From assembly GCA_027365475.1 (NCBI GenBank), contig DAHXNI010000019.1:1-64000 (forward strand): a stretch of 64,000 nt of DNA, given 5' to 3'. The translations under genes were made by a program, and so were the position numbers. The first letter of the stretch is position 1; each line of letters starts with the position of its first letter. Shown piece after piece: positions 29,584 through 40,218 of this stretch. The DNA comes from Pseudomonadota bacterium. GTDB lineage: Bacteria; Pseudomonadota; Gammaproteobacteria; JAKAQQ01. The notes under the pieces were generated by a model that searched no databases, was not told the DNA's origin, and saw only the letters and a program-made list of their open reading frames with translations.

Positions 29584-30915
29584 ATGCGCATCACGATTTT
29601 CGGGACCGGTTATGTGGGTTTGGTGACGGGTGCCTGCTTTGCCGAAAATGGGCACGAGGTTCTTTGCATTGATGTCGACTCGGACAAGATTGCGCGGCTG
29701 CAAACCGGTGAGATACCCATCTATGAGCCCGGTTTGGACACGCTCGTCAAGGAGAATGTGAAACGGGGACAGCTCCGATTCAGCACCGACGGTGCAGCCG
29801 GGGTGAGGCATGGCACGCTGCTCTTCATTGCCGTGGGAACGCCACCCGGCGAGGACGGATCAGCGGATGTCCGGCACGTCCTCGAGGTGGCTCGAACCAT
29901 CGGATCCTGTCTCAACGAGTACAAGGTGGTCATTACCAAATCGACGGTTCCGGTCGGCACGACCTTCAGGGTCCGGGATACCCTCCGGGCGGAGCTTCTG
30001 AAACGTTCCGAGACGGCCGATTTTGATGTGGTCTCGAATCCCGAGTTTCTCAAGGAGGGCGCCGCTGTCCAGGATTTCATGCGACCGGACCGGATCATTG
30101 TCGGAGTGGATGCGCCACGCGCACGCGAGCTCCTCAAGGAAGCCTATGCCTCGTTTATCCGCAATCATGACCGCATGCTGTTCATGGACATCACATCGGC
30201 GGAGCTGACCAAATATGCCGCGAACGCTTTTCTCGCCACCAAGATCAGCTTCATGAACGAAATGGCGCAGCTCGCCGATACGGTTGGTGCCGATATCGAG
30301 CTCATTCGCCAGGGAATCGGATCCGATCCCCGGATTGGATACCATTTTCTCTATGCGGGTGTCGGTTATGGCGGATCGTGTTTTCCAAAGGACGTACGGG
30401 CACTGATCCATCTCATGCGCTCAGCCGGAATGGAGCCCTGGATCGTCGAAGCGGTTGAAAGAAGGAATCGCAGGCAGAAAACCGTCCTGTTCGACAAGAT
30501 CCGGCAACATTTCGGGGGGGTGTTGACTGGAGTCACACTCGGTATTTGGGGTCTGGCCTACAAACCCCACACCGACGATCTCCGGGAAGCGCCGAGCCTC
30601 AATCTCATCCGGGATCTGATGGCTGCAGGCGCTTTAATCCGGGTACACGACCCGGCAGCCATGGCGGGCGCGCATGCATTGCTCGGGGATCCGCCTGGGC
30701 TTTTCTGGTCACGGAGCCCACTTGAGGCCCTGGAAGGAGCCGATGCCCTGGTGCTCGTGACCGAATGGCCGATTTACAAGAGCCCCGACTGGAGCCAGAT
30801 CGCCACCACACTGCGCTCGCAGGTCGTTTTCGACGGGCGCAATCTCTACGATCCCAAGCGGCTCGCGCAGGCGGGCTTCCGTTATTACGGAATCGGGCGT
30901 AAAGTGCCTGCCTAA
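29584..30915 (+). CDS. ugd: UDP-glucose 6-dehydrogenase
   Basis: This 443-residue enzyme oxidises UDP-glucose twice with NAD+ to UDP-glucuronate. It starts MRITIFGTGYVGLVTGACFAE (Rossmann motif) and has catalytic C266 in GVGYGGSCFPKDVRAL and a NAD-binding C-terminal domain (LGIWGLAYKPHTDDLREA). UDP-glucuronate feeds capsule, LPS sugars or aminoarabinose. No polysaccharide cluster lies here, so its end use is open. An RBS-like GGGCGGGG precedes the ATG. It converges on phhB with 18 bases between. Confidence 0.95.
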   Translation: MRITIFGTGYVGLVTGACFAENGHEVLCIDVDSDKIARLQTGEIPIYEPGLDTLVKENVKRGQLRFSTDGAAGVRHGTLLFIAVGTPPGEDGSADVRHVLEVARTIGSCLNEYKVVITKSTVPVGTTFRVRDTLRAELLKRSETADFDVVSNPEFLKEGAAVQDFMRPDRIIVGVDAPRARELLKEAYASFIRNHDRMLFMDITSAELTKYAANAFLATKISFMNEMAQLADTVGADIELIRQGIGSDPRIGYHFLYAGVGYGGSCFPKDVRALIHLMRSAGMEPWIVEAVERRNRRQKTVLFDKIRQHFGGVLTGVTLGIWGLAYKPHTDDLREAPSLNLIRDLMAAGALIRVHDPAAMAGAHALLGDPPGLFWSRSPLEALEGADALVLVTEWPIYKSPDWSQIATTLRSQVVFDGRNLYDPKRLAQAGFRYYGIGRKVPA

Positions 30916-30933
30916 ACCGGGTGTGCGGTCGCT

Positions 30934-31272
30934 TCAGCCATTTCCCAGCCGATCGACCTTCGCGGCGCAAATGAAGTCATTCTCGGACAGTCCCCCGATC
31001 GCATGGGTGGCGTAGCAGATCCGACACCGGTTATAGCCGACTTCAAGATCGGGGTGATGGTTTTCCTGATGGGCAATCCAGGCCACCGCATTGACGAAGG
31101 CCATCGTGGCATAGAAGTTCTCGAAGGTATAGTTCCGCTCGATCTGGGTTGCGGCCGCGTTGAGTTTCCAGCTGTGATGCAGCTGTTTCAGATAGACCTG
31201 GGCTTCTTTCGGAGAGATCGGTTGGACGCCTCCCTCGCAGGGCAGGCAACGCTTTTCGCTAAGTTCGCTCAT
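30934..31272 (-). CDS. phhB: Pterin-4a-carbinolamine dehydratase
   Basis: The 112-residue protein has the DCoH/PhhB signature ENHHPDLEVGYNRCRICYATH, where the HHP is the active-site histidine pair. It dehydrates the carbinolamine formed by phenylalanine hydroxylase and so recycles tetrahydrobiopterin-type cofactor. It begins MSELSEKRCLPCEGG, with two cysteines common in the family. It follows phhA by 23 bases on the minus strand. Confidence 0.93.
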   Translation of the reverse strand: MSELSEKRCLPCEGGVQPISPKEAQVYLKQLHHSWKLNAAATQIERNYTFENFYATMAFVNAVAWIAHQENHHPDLEVGYNRCRICYATHAIGGLSENDFICAAKVDRLGNG

Positions 31273-31295
31273 GATCCACCTCGTTACATGTGAAA

Positions 31296-32099
31296 CTAGA
31301 TGTCGGCTGTCCCGCGCACCGAAGCCGTTTCCCGGTAATCTCCTTCGCGAATGGCGCGGCGGACGAGGCCGGTGATATCGCTTTTTGCGACCGAGAACAG
31401 TTCATCGAAGCCGGTGAGAATGTAGTAGAGCGTTTGAAAGGCATCGATCCGATAAGGGGTTCGCAGCACATCAAGTGCATCAAACGGACGCCGGATGGGG
31501 GTTGTGCTTTCGATGGCGTAGACCGTCTCGCCGATGGATGAGATGACTCCCGCTCCATAGGTACGGATCCCTTGGGGGGTTTGGACGAGACCGAACTCGA
31601 TCGTGTACCAGTAAAGGCGTGCCAGAACGTCCTGTTCCTGCTGATTCCGGCAGGCCAGACCAGCCTGGCCATAGGCCCGTGCGAAATCAGCAAAGCGTGC
31701 ATCCGAAAGCAGTGGGACATGTCCGAATACCTCGTGGAACACGTCGGGTTCCTCGAGGTATTCGAGTTCTTCGCGCGAGCGGATGAAGGTGGCGCAGGGA
31801 AAACGTCCGGAAGCCAGAAGCTCGAAAAACCGCTCATTGGAGATGAGCGCTGGAACCGGTACAATTTCCACACCGGTCGATTGTCGGAGGCAGGCCGTGA
31901 GATCCGGGCATTGCGGGATGTGGTCGGACGGGAGTCCGACGCGGGCCAGGGCGTCGAGATACTCGGGGCAGGCTCGACCGGGCAGGATCTCAAGCTGGCG
32001 TTGGTAGAGAATCGCCCAGGTGGCGTGTTCTTCGGCATCATAAGCGACCTGTCCCCGAGCGTCCGGGGTTTTCGAAGCATAGGTCAGGCCTTTTCCCAT
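31296..32099 (-). CDS. phhA: Phenylalanine 4-monooxygenase
   Basis: This 267-residue non-heme iron enzyme hydroxylates phenylalanine to tyrosine with a pterin cofactor. The iron ligands H122, H127 and E168 are in FHEVFGHVPLL and YWYTIEFGLV, the canonical facial triad. The length is that of the single-domain bacterial form, without the regulatory ACT domain. The ATG at 32099 is preferred; one at 32129 would add ten residues. It is divergent from gcvT over about 140 bases. No PhhR-like regulator is present in the window. Confidence 0.95.
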   Translation of the reverse strand: MGKGLTYASKTPDARGQVAYDAEEHATWAILYQRQLEILPGRACPEYLDALARVGLPSDHIPQCPDLTACLRQSTGVEIVPVPALISNERFFELLASGRFPCATFIRSREELEYLEEPDVFHEVFGHVPLLSDARFADFARAYGQAGLACRNQQEQDVLARLYWYTIEFGLVQTPQGIRTYGAGVISSIGETVYAIESTTPIRRPFDALDVLRTPYRIDAFQTLYYILTGFDELFSVAKSDITGLVRRAIREGDYRETASVRGTADI

Positions 32100-32237
32100 C
32101 GGTTTTGCACCTCTCGCGCATTTTACCATTTCGCAAAGATCGGGATCCTCATCTGTGGGACGGATTCGGTTATGATGTAAGCCATCCGATCACCTGTGAA
32201 CCGGCTTGGGGCCTGGCCGTCAACCGAGCGTGAGACT

Positions 32238-33335
32238 GTGACACAAAAAACCCCGCTTTACGGGCTCCATCAGCTTCTCGGAGCCAAACTGATCGATTTT
32301 TCGGGCTATCTCATGCCCCTGCACTATGGTTCCCAGCTCGATGAGCACCACCGCGTGCGCACCCGGGTCGGGGTTTTTGATGTGTCGCACATGGGCATTG
32401 TCGATATCGAAGGACCCGATGCGGGGGATTTTCTGAGACGCCTTTTGGCCAACGATGTGGCCCGGCTCAAGAACCCGGGTCGCGCGCTCTACAGCTGTCT
32501 GCTCAATCCCGCTGGAGGGGTGCTGGATGACCTGATCGTGTATTCCCGTGCCCCGGGCCGCTACCGGCTCGTCCTCAACGCATCCCGCAAGGATTTGGAT
32601 ACTGGCTGGATGCGCTCCGAAATCCGCGCACTCAGGGTCACGCTTGAGCCGAGACCGGATCTCGGATTGCTGGCCCTACAGGGTCCGGGTGCGCAGGCCG
32701 CACTCGAGATGGTTTTTTCGACTGATTTTGCATCCCGACTGGGTGCGCTCAAGCCGTTCGCGTTTCTTGAAGGCGAGGAGGGGTTTGTCGCGCGGACCGG
32801 ATATACGGGTGAAGACGGATTCGAGATTGCCTTGCCGGAAGACCGGCTTGTCGAGGCGTTTTCGACCTGGGTGGATGGTGGTGTGGCTCCGATTGGTTTG
32901 GGGGCCCGGGATACCCTGCGGCTCGAAGCCGGGCTCAACCTCTATGGGCAGGACATGGATGAAACGACTTCACCGCTCGAATCGAACCTCGCCTGGACGG
33001 TTTGCTGGGATCCAGTCGATCGCAACTTCATCGGACGGGGTGCGCTGGAACAGCAAAGACGGGAGGGTTTATCACGGTGTCTCACCGGCGTGATCCTGTC
33101 GGGGCCAGGTGTGCTCCGTTCCCACCAGGAACTGCGGGATGGCGAGCGCTCCATCGGGATGATCACGAGCGGGACTTTTGCCCCCACACTCGGCACTGCA
33201 ATCGGGTTGGCGCGTGTCGTGGCACCCCGACCGATGGAGGCCCAAGTCGTGATACGCGACCGGCCTCATCCGGTCCGCTGGCAGACCCCCCCGTTCGTGA
33301 AGCGGGGGCAGGTTCTCGTGCCCCGGACCGCCTGA
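32238..33335 (+). CDS. gcvT: Glycine cleavage system T protein (aminomethyltransferase)
   Basis: The 365-residue protein takes the aminomethyl group from lipoyl-GcvH and transfers it to THF, releasing ammonia and methylene-THF. Starting at GTG 32238 the sequence [19 protein letters not shown] lines up with the E. coli start MAQQTPLYEQH, so this GTG beats the upstream GTG at 32196. Folate-site elements such as [13 protein letters not shown] and [15 protein letters not shown] are present. TATGAT at 32171-32176 could be its -10. It heads the gcv operon, with gcvH 28 bases downstream. Confidence 0.93.
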   Translation: MTQKTPLYGLHQLLGAKLIDFSGYLMPLHYGSQLDEHHRVRTRVGVFDVSHMGIVDIEGPDAGDFLRRLLANDVARLKNPGRALYSCLLNPAGGVLDDLIVYSRAPGRYRLVLNASRKDLDTGWMRSEIRALRVTLEPRPDLGLLALQGPGAQAALEMVFSTDFASRLGALKPFAFLEGEEGFVARTGYTGEDGFEIALPEDRLVEAFSTWVDGGVAPIGLGARDTLRLEAGLNLYGQDMDETTSPLESNLAWTVCWDPVDRNFIGRGALEQQRREGLSRCLTGVILSGPGVLRSHQELRDGERSIGMITSGTFAPTLGTAIGLARVVAPRPMEAQVVIRDRPHPVRWQTPPFVKRGQVLVPRTA

Positions 33336-33363
33336 ATTCCTATCTGCCGGAGATCATTGGGTC

Positions 33364-33756
33364 ATGAACAAACTGTCGAAAGATCTGCGTTATACGGCGA
33401 GCCATGAATGGGTGCGCCGCGATTCCGAACACGAAATCACGATCGGGATCACCGAACACGCCCAGGAGGCATTGGGCGATCTCGTCTACGCGGAAATCTA
33501 CCCGGTAGGCAAGCGCCTTGAGGCCGGGGATGTCTGTGCGGTGGTCGAATCCGTCAAGGCGGCGTCGGATGTATACGCCCCGGTTGCGGGCACCATCGCC
33601 GCGGGCAATCCCGCTCTGGCGCAATCCCCCGAGATCATCAATCGTGATCCTTATGGCGAGGGTTGGCTCCTCAAGGTGAAAACGGCTCACCCCGTCGATC
33701 TCACGGATCTTTTGGATGCGGCCGGCTACGAACGCGTGCTTGCCGAAGCGCACTGA
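33364..33756 (+). CDS. gcvH: Glycine cleavage system H protein
   Basis: This 130-residue carrier has the lipoylation lysine K65 in [17 protein letters not shown]. It shuttles the aminomethyl group between P and T proteins. Lipoyl supply would come from LipB (42524) and from LipA elsewhere. Normal length, intact motif, tight spacing to gcvPA (14 bases). Confidence 0.96.
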   Translation: MNKLSKDLRYTASHEWVRRDSEHEITIGITEHAQEALGDLVYAEIYPVGKRLEAGDVCAVVESVKAASDVYAPVAGTIAAGNPALAQSPEIINRDPYGEGWLLKVKTAHPVDLTDLLDAAGYERVLAEAH

Positions 33757-33770
33757 CCCGGAGATTTTTC

Positions 33771-35183
33771 ATGCCATTCATCCCCCATACCCGGGAAGAT
33801 GTCGATCACATGCTCAAAAAGCTCGGAGTCGCACGGGTCGAGGATCTCTTTGACGAGATTCCGTCCGCGCTCCGGATCGATGCGCTTCCGGAATCGGTTC
33901 CTGCACAAGTTTCCGAGCAGACGGTGACCCGCCTCATGCGTGAGCGCGCCCGGCAGGATACTCCGGGACTCTGTTTTCTCGGTGCCGGTGCTTATGACCA
34001 CTTCATTCCGGCAGCCGTATGGGAAATCGTGACTCGTGGAGAGTTCTACAGCGCCTATACGCCCTATCAGGCCGAGGCGAGCCAGGGAACGCTTCAGGTC
34101 ATCTACGAGTTCCAGTCGATGATGACCGAGCTCACGGGTCTCGAAGTATCCAATGCATCACTTTATGACGGTGCGAGCGCGCTGGCCGAGGCCATTCTCA
34201 TGGCTTGCCGTATCCAAAACCAGAAAGGGGGCGGCTCCGTGGCGCTCCTGCCGGAAGCCCTGCATCCCGCCTACCGGCGGGTGATCGAGACCATTCTCGA
34301 ACCCCAGTCGATTGGAACCGAGACGATTCCCTATGACCAGAAATCTGGTCTCCTCGACCGATCCTGGGCTGAGGAGCGTCTGGCCCGGGGGGGGGTCGGG
34401 AGTCTCGTACTTGCGCAGCCCAATTTCTTCGGGCTGCTTGACGCAGTCGATTCCTGGACCGATCTGGCCCACCGTGCAGGTCTCACCGTGATTGCGCTCG
34501 TCAATCCCACGTCACTCGCGATTTTGAACCCACCTGGAAAATGGGGGACCGAGGGGGCAGATATCGTCTGTGGAGAAGGCCAGCCATTGGGCGTCCCGCT
34601 GAGTTCGGGCGGGCCCTATTTTGGGTTTCTGACGAGCCGCAAAAGCCTGGTCCGCCAGATGCCGGGCCGTATCGTTGGCCGGACGCTCGACCGGGATGGT
34701 CGGCCCGGGTTCACGCTCACGTTGCAGGCCCGGGAGCAGCATATCCGGCGTGCGCGCGCCATGTCCAACATCTGCACGAATCAGGGGCTTCTGGTGACTG
34801 CGGCGACCCTTTATCTCTCCTTCCTCGGACCGACCGGACTCGCCCGGGTCGCCCGCGCGTGTCATGCGCGTACCCGGCTTCTGGTCGAGTCCCTGACGTC
34901 CCTGCCCGGTGTCCGTCCGGTCTTTCCGGGCACACCTTTTTTCCACGAGTATCCGCTGGCGATGGATCGGCCTGCCCGCCCGGTTCTTGAGGCGCTGTCC
35001 GACCAAGGCATACTGGGCGGCTATGATCTCGGAAAATTGAGTCCTGAACTGTCCCATGCGTGGCTTCTCTGCGCGACCGAGGCGCGGAGTCCCGAAGACA
35101 TCGCCTGCTACCGATCCATTCTGGAAAACCTGCTTTCATCTGCCCGGCCCGAGCCGGCGCGGGTGTCCACTCACCCCAACTGA
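33771..35183 (+). CDS. gcvPA: Glycine dehydrogenase (decarboxylating) subunit 1
   Basis: The 470-residue protein is the N-terminal half of the P protein, starting [19 protein letters not shown]. It has [30 protein letters not shown] and [13 protein letters not shown], as in GcvPA of two-subunit enzymes. It pairs with GcvPB, which carries the PLP lysine. In E. coli both halves are one 957-residue chain, so this is the split type. The stop is at 35181-35183, and a ribosome-binding site for tpx (GAGGAG) follows immediately. Confidence 0.95.
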   Translation: MPFIPHTREDVDHMLKKLGVARVEDLFDEIPSALRIDALPESVPAQVSEQTVTRLMRERARQDTPGLCFLGAGAYDHFIPAAVWEIVTRGEFYSAYTPYQAEASQGTLQVIYEFQSMMTELTGLEVSNASLYDGASALAEAILMACRIQNQKGGGSVALLPEALHPAYRRVIETILEPQSIGTETIPYDQKSGLLDRSWAEERLARGGVGSLVLAQPNFFGLLDAVDSWTDLAHRAGLTVIALVNPTSLAILNPPGKWGTEGADIVCGEGQPLGVPLSSGGPYFGFLTSRKSLVRQMPGRIVGRTLDRDGRPGFTLTLQAREQHIRRARAMSNICTNQGLLVTAATLYLSFLGPTGLARVARACHARTRLLVESLTSLPGVRPVFPGTPFFHEYPLAMDRPARPVLEALSDQGILGGYDLGKLSPELSHAWLLCATEARSPEDIACYRSILENLLSSARPEPARVSTHPN

Positions 35184-35194
35184 GGAGAATGCCG

Positions 35195-35695
35195 ATGGCG
35201 ACCATCACTTTGCGCGGTCAACCGATCCATACCGGCGGGAACCTGCCGAACATCCATGCCGTTGCTCCCGATTTTCAACTCGTGAACAGCGATCTCGAAG
35301 TCCGTTCACTCAAGGATTTCCATGGACGGAAGAAGCTTTTCAATATTTTCCCGAGCATAGACACGCCGGTCTGTGCGCTGTCCACCAAGAAGTTTAATGA
35401 CCAGGCCCGCATGCACCCCGATCCGATTTTCCTCATGGTTTCGGCTGATCTACCGTTTGCCCAAAAGCGCTTCTGTGGGCTCGAGGGACTTGCAAACGTC
35501 ACCACCCTGTCCATGATGCGGGATCGCGACTTCGCCCGTGATTGGGGCCTCCTCATCATCGACGGACCCCTGGCTGGACTCGCGGCCCGTGCGGTCGTCG
35601 TTGTCGATGAAAAGGATCGGGTGGTCTATCACGAGCTCGTCCCGGAAATCGGGCAGGAGCCGGACTACACGCGTGCACTCAAGGCGCTTGGATGA
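35195..35695 (+). CDS. tpx: Thiol peroxidase Tpx (atypical 2-Cys peroxiredoxin)
   Basis: This 166-residue enzyme reduces hydroperoxides using thioredoxin. Peroxidatic C60 in [15 protein letters not shown] and resolving C94 in [10 protein letters not shown] match E. coli Tpx. The ATG at 35195 has GAGGAG 7 bases upstream; an ATG at 35189 is too close to it. It lies between gcvPA and gcvPB, and its stop overlaps the gcvPB start (ATGA at 35692-35695). This placement inside a two-gene enzyme is unusual and implies coordinated synthesis with glycine decarboxylase. Confidence 0.94.
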   Translation: MATITLRGQPIHTGGNLPNIHAVAPDFQLVNSDLEVRSLKDFHGRKKLFNIFPSIDTPVCALSTKKFNDQARMHPDPIFLMVSADLPFAQKRFCGLEGLANVTTLSMMRDRDFARDWGLLIIDGPLAGLAARAVVVVDEKDRVVYHELVPEIGQEPDYTRALKALG

Positions 35696-37167
35696 GTGCA
35701 CTGATCTTCGATCATTCGCGTCCCGGACGGAGGGCACCCGGACTCGCACCGGAGCAGGAGGAGGCGATCGACGATCTGCCGCCCGGGTTGTTGCGCCAGC
35801 GTCCCCCGTCCCTGCCGGAAGTTTCCGAGCTCGAAGTCGTGCGCCACTACACCCGACTGTCGCAACAGAACTTCTCGATCGACACCCATTTCTATCCCCT
35901 GGGTTCCTGTACCATGAAATACAACCCGCGTGCCGCCAATCACTTGGCGATGCTCGCCGGTTTTCTCGACACCCATCCGCTTGCGCCGGCCCGGACCCGC
36001 CAGGGATTTCTCGCCTGTGTGTTCGAACTTCAGGAGATGCTCAAAGCGGCCACTGGCATGAGTGCTGTGGTCTTGAGTCCGATGGCGGGTGCACAGGGCG
36101 AGTTCGCAGGCATGGCCATGATCCGTCGCTATCACCGCGCGCGCAAGGATGAGGCCCGGAACGAGGTGCTAGTGCCGGATGCGGCTCATGGAACCAACCC
36201 CGCAAGCGCCGTCATGTCCGGGTTCCGGGTTCGGGAAATACCGACCGATCGGGAGGGGGATGTGGACATGCAGGCGCTGCGCGCGGCGGTGGGTCCAAAG
36301 ACCGCAGGCATCATGTTGACCAATCCGTCGACACTCGGTGTTTTCGAGCGCCGGATCCTCGAGATTGCGGAGGTTGTTCATCAGGCTGGCGGCCTGCTCT
36401 ACTACGATGGTGCCAATCTCAACGCGATTCTGGGTCGCGTACGGCCAGGGGATATGCAATTCGATGTGTTGCATCTCAACCTGCACAAGACTTTCTCGAC
36501 CCCGCATGGTGGCGGTGGACCGGGTGCGGCTGCACTGGGCGTAGGCCCCAGGCTCGAGCCCTTTCTGCCCGTGCCTTTTGTGGTGAGAGGGGAGACAGGA
36601 GATTTGTCGTGGGTGGACGAGGAGAGCCGTCCTGAGACGATCGGACGGCTGTCGGCATTCATGGGCAACGGGGGTGTGCTGCTGCGGGCCTATGTGTACG
36701 CGCGGCTTCTCGGGCGCACCGGCATGCGCCGGGTGAGTGAGTATGCGACTCTCAATGCCAACTATCTGGCCAGGCGGCTCGAAGCGGCCGGCTTTGAACT
36801 CGCCTATCCCCGGCGCCGGGCCAGCCATGAATGCATCGTGACGTTGCGACGCGAGGCCCGGGAGATGGGTGTTACGGCCATGGACTTCGCCAAGCGGCTT
36901 CTGGATTATGGAATGCATGCGCCCACCACCTATTTCCCGCTGCTCGTCCCCGAATGCCTGCTCATTGAGCCCACGGAAACCGAATCGCCAGAGACCCTTG
37001 ATGCCTTCGTCGATGCCATGACCCGGATTCGCGAGGAGGCGCTGAGCGATCCCGACCGGGTTCGTCATGCACCCTGGACCACGCCCGTGCGCCGCCTGGA
37101 TGATGTCCGGGCCGCACGCGAGCTTGATCTTGCGTGGCACCTGGATCGAGGCCCAGACCAGACATGA
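35692..37167 (+). CDS. gcvPB: Glycine dehydrogenase (decarboxylating) subunit 2
   Basis: The 491-residue C-terminal half of the P protein carries PLP lysine K266 in [17 protein letters not shown]. It decarboxylates glycine with GcvPA and loads lipoyl-GcvH. [12 protein letters not shown] and [11 protein letters not shown] are further conserved strings. It begins within the tpx stop codon and ends in an ATGA overlap with the sugar kinase gene, so translation of tpx, gcvPB and the kinase is coupled. Confidence 0.95.
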   Translation: MSALIFDHSRPGRRAPGLAPEQEEAIDDLPPGLLRQRPPSLPEVSELEVVRHYTRLSQQNFSIDTHFYPLGSCTMKYNPRAANHLAMLAGFLDTHPLAPARTRQGFLACVFELQEMLKAATGMSAVVLSPMAGAQGEFAGMAMIRRYHRARKDEARNEVLVPDAAHGTNPASAVMSGFRVREIPTDREGDVDMQALRAAVGPKTAGIMLTNPSTLGVFERRILEIAEVVHQAGGLLYYDGANLNAILGRVRPGDMQFDVLHLNLHKTFSTPHGGGGPGAAALGVGPRLEPFLPVPFVVRGETGDLSWVDEESRPETIGRLSAFMGNGGVLLRAYVYARLLGRTGMRRVSEYATLNANYLARRLEAAGFELAYPRRRASHECIVTLRREAREMGVTAMDFAKRLLDYGMHAPTTYFPLLVPECLLIEPTETESPETLDAFVDAMTRIREEALSDPDRVRHAPWTTPVRRLDDVRAARELDLAWHLDRGPDQT

Positions 37168-38117
37168 TTCTGGTCTCGGGTTCGCTCGCGTTCGATACGG
37201 TCATGCGCTACAGTGGCCGTTTCTCCGACCAGATTCTTGCCGGACACCTCCAGACGCTGAGTGTGGCGTTTGAAGTCGGCGAGCTGCGCCGGGATTTTGG
37301 CGGTTGCGCCGGGAATATCTGCTATTCGCTTGCCCTGCTCGGAGAACCCGCCTGTCCCTGGGGTGCAGTGGGGCGTGATTTTGCGCCTTACCGGATCTGG
37401 CTTGAAGAGCGGGGGACGCCCACCGTCGCGCTCCACCCGGTTGAGGCACTCACCGCACAGGCCTACATCATGACCGATCAGGATGACAACCAGATCACCG
37501 CGTTTCACCCGGGTGCCATGCTCGCTTCCGGACAGGCGCCGTTTCCGAAGACCCTCGAGAAACAGATCCAGATCGGGGTGGTGGCGCCCGACAGCCGGGA
37601 GGGTATGCGCGCGCATGCCCGTGAGTTCCGCGACCGGTCGATTCCGTATCTGTTCGATCCCGGTCAGGCGCTCGGGATCCTCTCAGAGGAGGATGTGTGC
37701 GAGATGGCCTCGGGAGCAGGTGCGATCGCAGTCAACGACTATGAAGCCGGGCTCCTTGAGAAGCGCTTCGGGATCACGATCCGGAAACTTCTGGAGCGGG
37801 TGGGCGTGGTGATTCAAACGCGTGGACGGGAGGGTTCCTGGATCTGGACGCAGACGGCCGGTCGGGTCGAGATCCCGCCGGTTGCGCCCGTAGCCGAGGT
37901 CGATCCCACAGGATGCGGAGATGCCTATCGGGCTGGTTTCCTTTGGGGTTGGGTCCGCGGACTCGATTGGGCGGTGACCGGTCGCGTGGCCTCTCTCCTC
38001 GGCGCGTTCAAGATCGAGCAGGCGGGGACACAGAACCACCGGTTTCAGGCGGTGGAGTTCTGGTCCCGTTACCGATCCGTCTTCGCGCTCGATCCACCCG
38101 AACCGTCCCGCACATGA
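37164..38117 (+). CDS. PfkB-family carbohydrate/nucleoside kinase
   Basis: The 317-residue protein has the PfkB pattern: [14 protein letters not shown] at the start, [16 protein letters not shown] (substrate-binding GG) near residue 48 and the ATP/catalytic signature [16 protein letters not shown] near residue 252, where the D is the base. It resembles bacterial adenosine-kinase-like members. The substrate cannot be read from the sequence; a nucleoside or ribose-type sugar is plausible. It overlaps gcvPB by 4 bases and is followed after 46 bases by an rRNA methyltransferase gene. Confidence 0.85.
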   Translation: MILVSGSLAFDTVMRYSGRFSDQILAGHLQTLSVAFEVGELRRDFGGCAGNICYSLALLGEPACPWGAVGRDFAPYRIWLEERGTPTVALHPVEALTAQAYIMTDQDDNQITAFHPGAMLASGQAPFPKTLEKQIQIGVVAPDSREGMRAHAREFRDRSIPYLFDPGQALGILSEEDVCEMASGAGAIAVNDYEAGLLEKRFGITIRKLLERVGVVIQTRGREGSWIWTQTAGRVEIPPVAPVAEVDPTGCGDAYRAGFLWGWVRGLDWAVTGRVASLLGAFKIEQAGTQNHRFQAVEFWSRYRSVFALDPPEPSRT

Positions 38118-38163
38118 GGATCGCCTGGACAGTCGGCGGGCTCCGGCCGGTGGCAACCCGGGC

Positions 38164-39354
38164 ATGAGCCGAGCTTCGGTTTTTCTTGTGCATGGAGAGG
38201 AGAGGCGGCTGCGTGCGGGCCATCTCTGGGTGTTCAGCAACGAAATCGATGTGGCGCAAAGTCCGCTCACCTCGTTTGTTCCGGGCACACTCGTCAATGT
38301 ATGGGATGCACGCGGACAGGGAATCGGTACGGGATATGTGAACCCCCACTCATTGATCGCGGTACGTCTGCTTGCGCACGCACCGGATGTGGCGATCGAC
38401 CGGGATTTTTTCAGGGAGCGCATCGGCCGGGCTATTGCGGCACGGGTCCGGTTTGGGCTAGACCGGTATGGCCGGATGGTGTTCGGCGAGGGTGACCGGC
38501 TGCCGGGTCTCGTGGTGGACCGATACGGATCGCATCTCGTGGTACAGGTGGGAACGGCCGGCATGGAGGCCTTGCGGGAAATGATCCAGGATGTCCTCGT
38601 TGAATGCTTCGCTCCGGAAGGCATTCTCTATCGCAATGACCTTGAAGCGAGAAAACTCGAGGGCCTGGATCTCCGGGAAGCTGAAGCATGGGGTACGGTT
38701 CCCGAGCACCTCTGGGTCGAGGAAGGCGGGCTCGCATTCCAGGTCTCGCCCTGGCACGGTCAAAAGACGGGGTGGTTTTTCGACCAGCGGGAGCACAGGG
38801 CGCGGGTGGCTCAGCTCTGTCCGGGTCGACGCCTCCTCGATGTTTTCGCCTACACGGGTGGCTTTTCGGTTGCGGCCCTGGCACAGGGTGCGCGCGAGGC
38901 CGTTGCGGTCGATCAATCGGAAGAGGCCCTCGCACTCACGGCTGAAAACGCGAAGCGGAATCAGGTGAGCACACCACGGACAATTGTGGCGGATGCCTTC
39001 GATGCCCTGCGCATGCTGGCCCAATCCAGAGAGCGCTTCGGAGTGATCGTGCTCGACCCTCCGGCTTTCATCAAGCGCAAGAAAGATTTCCGTGAGGGAC
39101 TTTTGGCCTACGAACGGTTGGTGGGGCTTGCTGCCCGCCTGCTCGACAACCCGGGGTTTCTTGTGATCGCCAGCTGCTCGAGCCATCTCGGGGCAGACGA
39201 TTTCCGGCAAGCCTTCGCGCGTGGTGTGCGGCGTGCCGGGAGAGAGGCCAGAATAGTGGGCATGGGTGGACAGGGGCCTGATCATCCCATCCACCCCTCT
39301 ATTCCTGAAACCGGCTATCTCAAAGTGATCTATGGCCTGATCGAGGAGAGATGA
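38164..39354 (+). CDS. rlmI: Class I SAM-dependent rRNA methyltransferase, RlmI-like
   Basis: The 396-residue protein has an N-terminal PUA domain (RRLRAGHLWVFSNEI), a middle domain and a C-terminal Rossmann methyltransferase (LLDVFAYTGGFSVAALAQGA, VVLDPPAF-like IVLDPPAFIKRKKDF, then IASCSSHLG). This matches RlmI/YccW, which makes m5C1962 in 23S rRNA. The catalytic cysteine would be in the SCSSH segment. Normal length. Its stop abuts the lgt start with no gap. Confidence 0.85.
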   Translation: MSRASVFLVHGEERRLRAGHLWVFSNEIDVAQSPLTSFVPGTLVNVWDARGQGIGTGYVNPHSLIAVRLLAHAPDVAIDRDFFRERIGRAIAARVRFGLDRYGRMVFGEGDRLPGLVVDRYGSHLVVQVGTAGMEALREMIQDVLVECFAPEGILYRNDLEARKLEGLDLREAEAWGTVPEHLWVEEGGLAFQVSPWHGQKTGWFFDQREHRARVAQLCPGRRLLDVFAYTGGFSVAALAQGAREAVAVDQSEEALALTAENAKRNQVSTPRTIVADAFDALRMLAQSRERFGVIVLDPPAFIKRKKDFREGLLAYERLVGLAARLLDNPGFLVIASCSSHLGADDFRQAFARGVRRAGREARIVGMGGQGPDHPIHPSIPETGYLKVIYGLIEER

Positions 39355-40197
39355 ATGCTCAAATATCCGACCATCAATCCGGTGGCACTCCAACTCGGCC
39401 CGCTGGCTATCCACTGGTACGGGCTCATGTATCTTTTCGGGATTGCAGCCGCATTCTGGCTGCTCCATCGCCGGATCCATGGCCGCGTATCGGGCTGGAC
39501 GGACGACCAGGTTCTGGACATGACCTTTTACGCGGCACTTGGGGTCATTGTGGGAGGGCGGATCGGCTACGTACTTCTCTACAACCTGCCGTATTATCTG
39601 GCCGATCCAATTCGTATCTTCGAAGTCTGGGATGGGGGCATGTCCTTTCATGGCGGCATGCTTGGGGTGATTGCGGCCATGATGATCTACGGTCATCGAA
39701 CCGGACGGAATGTTTTTGATCTGACCGATTTCATCGCTCCGGTCGTGCCGCTCGGCCTTCTGGCCGGCCGCGCCGGCAACTTCATCAACGGTGAACTCTG
39801 GGGCGAGGTCAGCCACCTGCCCTGGGCGATGCGCCTGCCCTGTGCCAATCCGCGGTTTTTTTTCTATTGCGGCTATGTCGGGCCCGGCTGGAGTGCGCCC
39901 CATGTCCCCTCGCAGCTCTATGAACTCGCACTCGAGGGCATCGTACTCTTCGTGGTGCTGTTCTGGTTTTCAGCCAAGGCCAGACCGCGCATGGCGGTCT
40001 CCGGTCTCTTTGCGCTGCTCTATGGCATTTTCCGGACCAGCGTCGAGTTCGTGCGGCTTCCGGATCCACAGCTCGGGTATCTCGCGTTTGGTTGGCTCAC
40101 GATGGGGCAAGTCCTGTCGATTCCGATGATCGCCGCAGGAATACTGTTGCTCTATCTGGCCTACCGCCACGAACCGATGGATTCACCGGTAGTGTGA
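39355..40197 (+). CDS. lgt: Prolipoprotein diacylglyceryl transferase
   Basis: The 280-residue inner-membrane enzyme adds diacylglycerol to the lipobox cysteine, the first step of lipoprotein maturation. Signature GRAGNFINGELWGE (residues about 142-155) and the HGGMLG motif near residue 103 are present, with seven membrane segments. In E. coli lgt is followed by thyA; the same order holds here, with 21 bases between. Confidence 0.95.
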   Translation: MLKYPTINPVALQLGPLAIHWYGLMYLFGIAAAFWLLHRRIHGRVSGWTDDQVLDMTFYAALGVIVGGRIGYVLLYNLPYYLADPIRIFEVWDGGMSFHGGMLGVIAAMMIYGHRTGRNVFDLTDFIAPVVPLGLLAGRAGNFINGELWGEVSHLPWAMRLPCANPRFFFYCGYVGPGWSAPHVPSQLYELALEGIVLFVVLFWFSAKARPRMAVSGLFALLYGIFRTSVEFVRLPDPQLGYLAFGWLTMGQVLSIPMIAAGILLLYLAYRHEPMDSPVV

Positions 40198-40218
40198 TTT
40201 AAATTCCTCACGCAGCCT

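Noticed and set aside
32100-32237. Glycine riboswitch before gcvT
   Set aside because: The region is short and no conserved tandem aptamer core could be recognised by eye.
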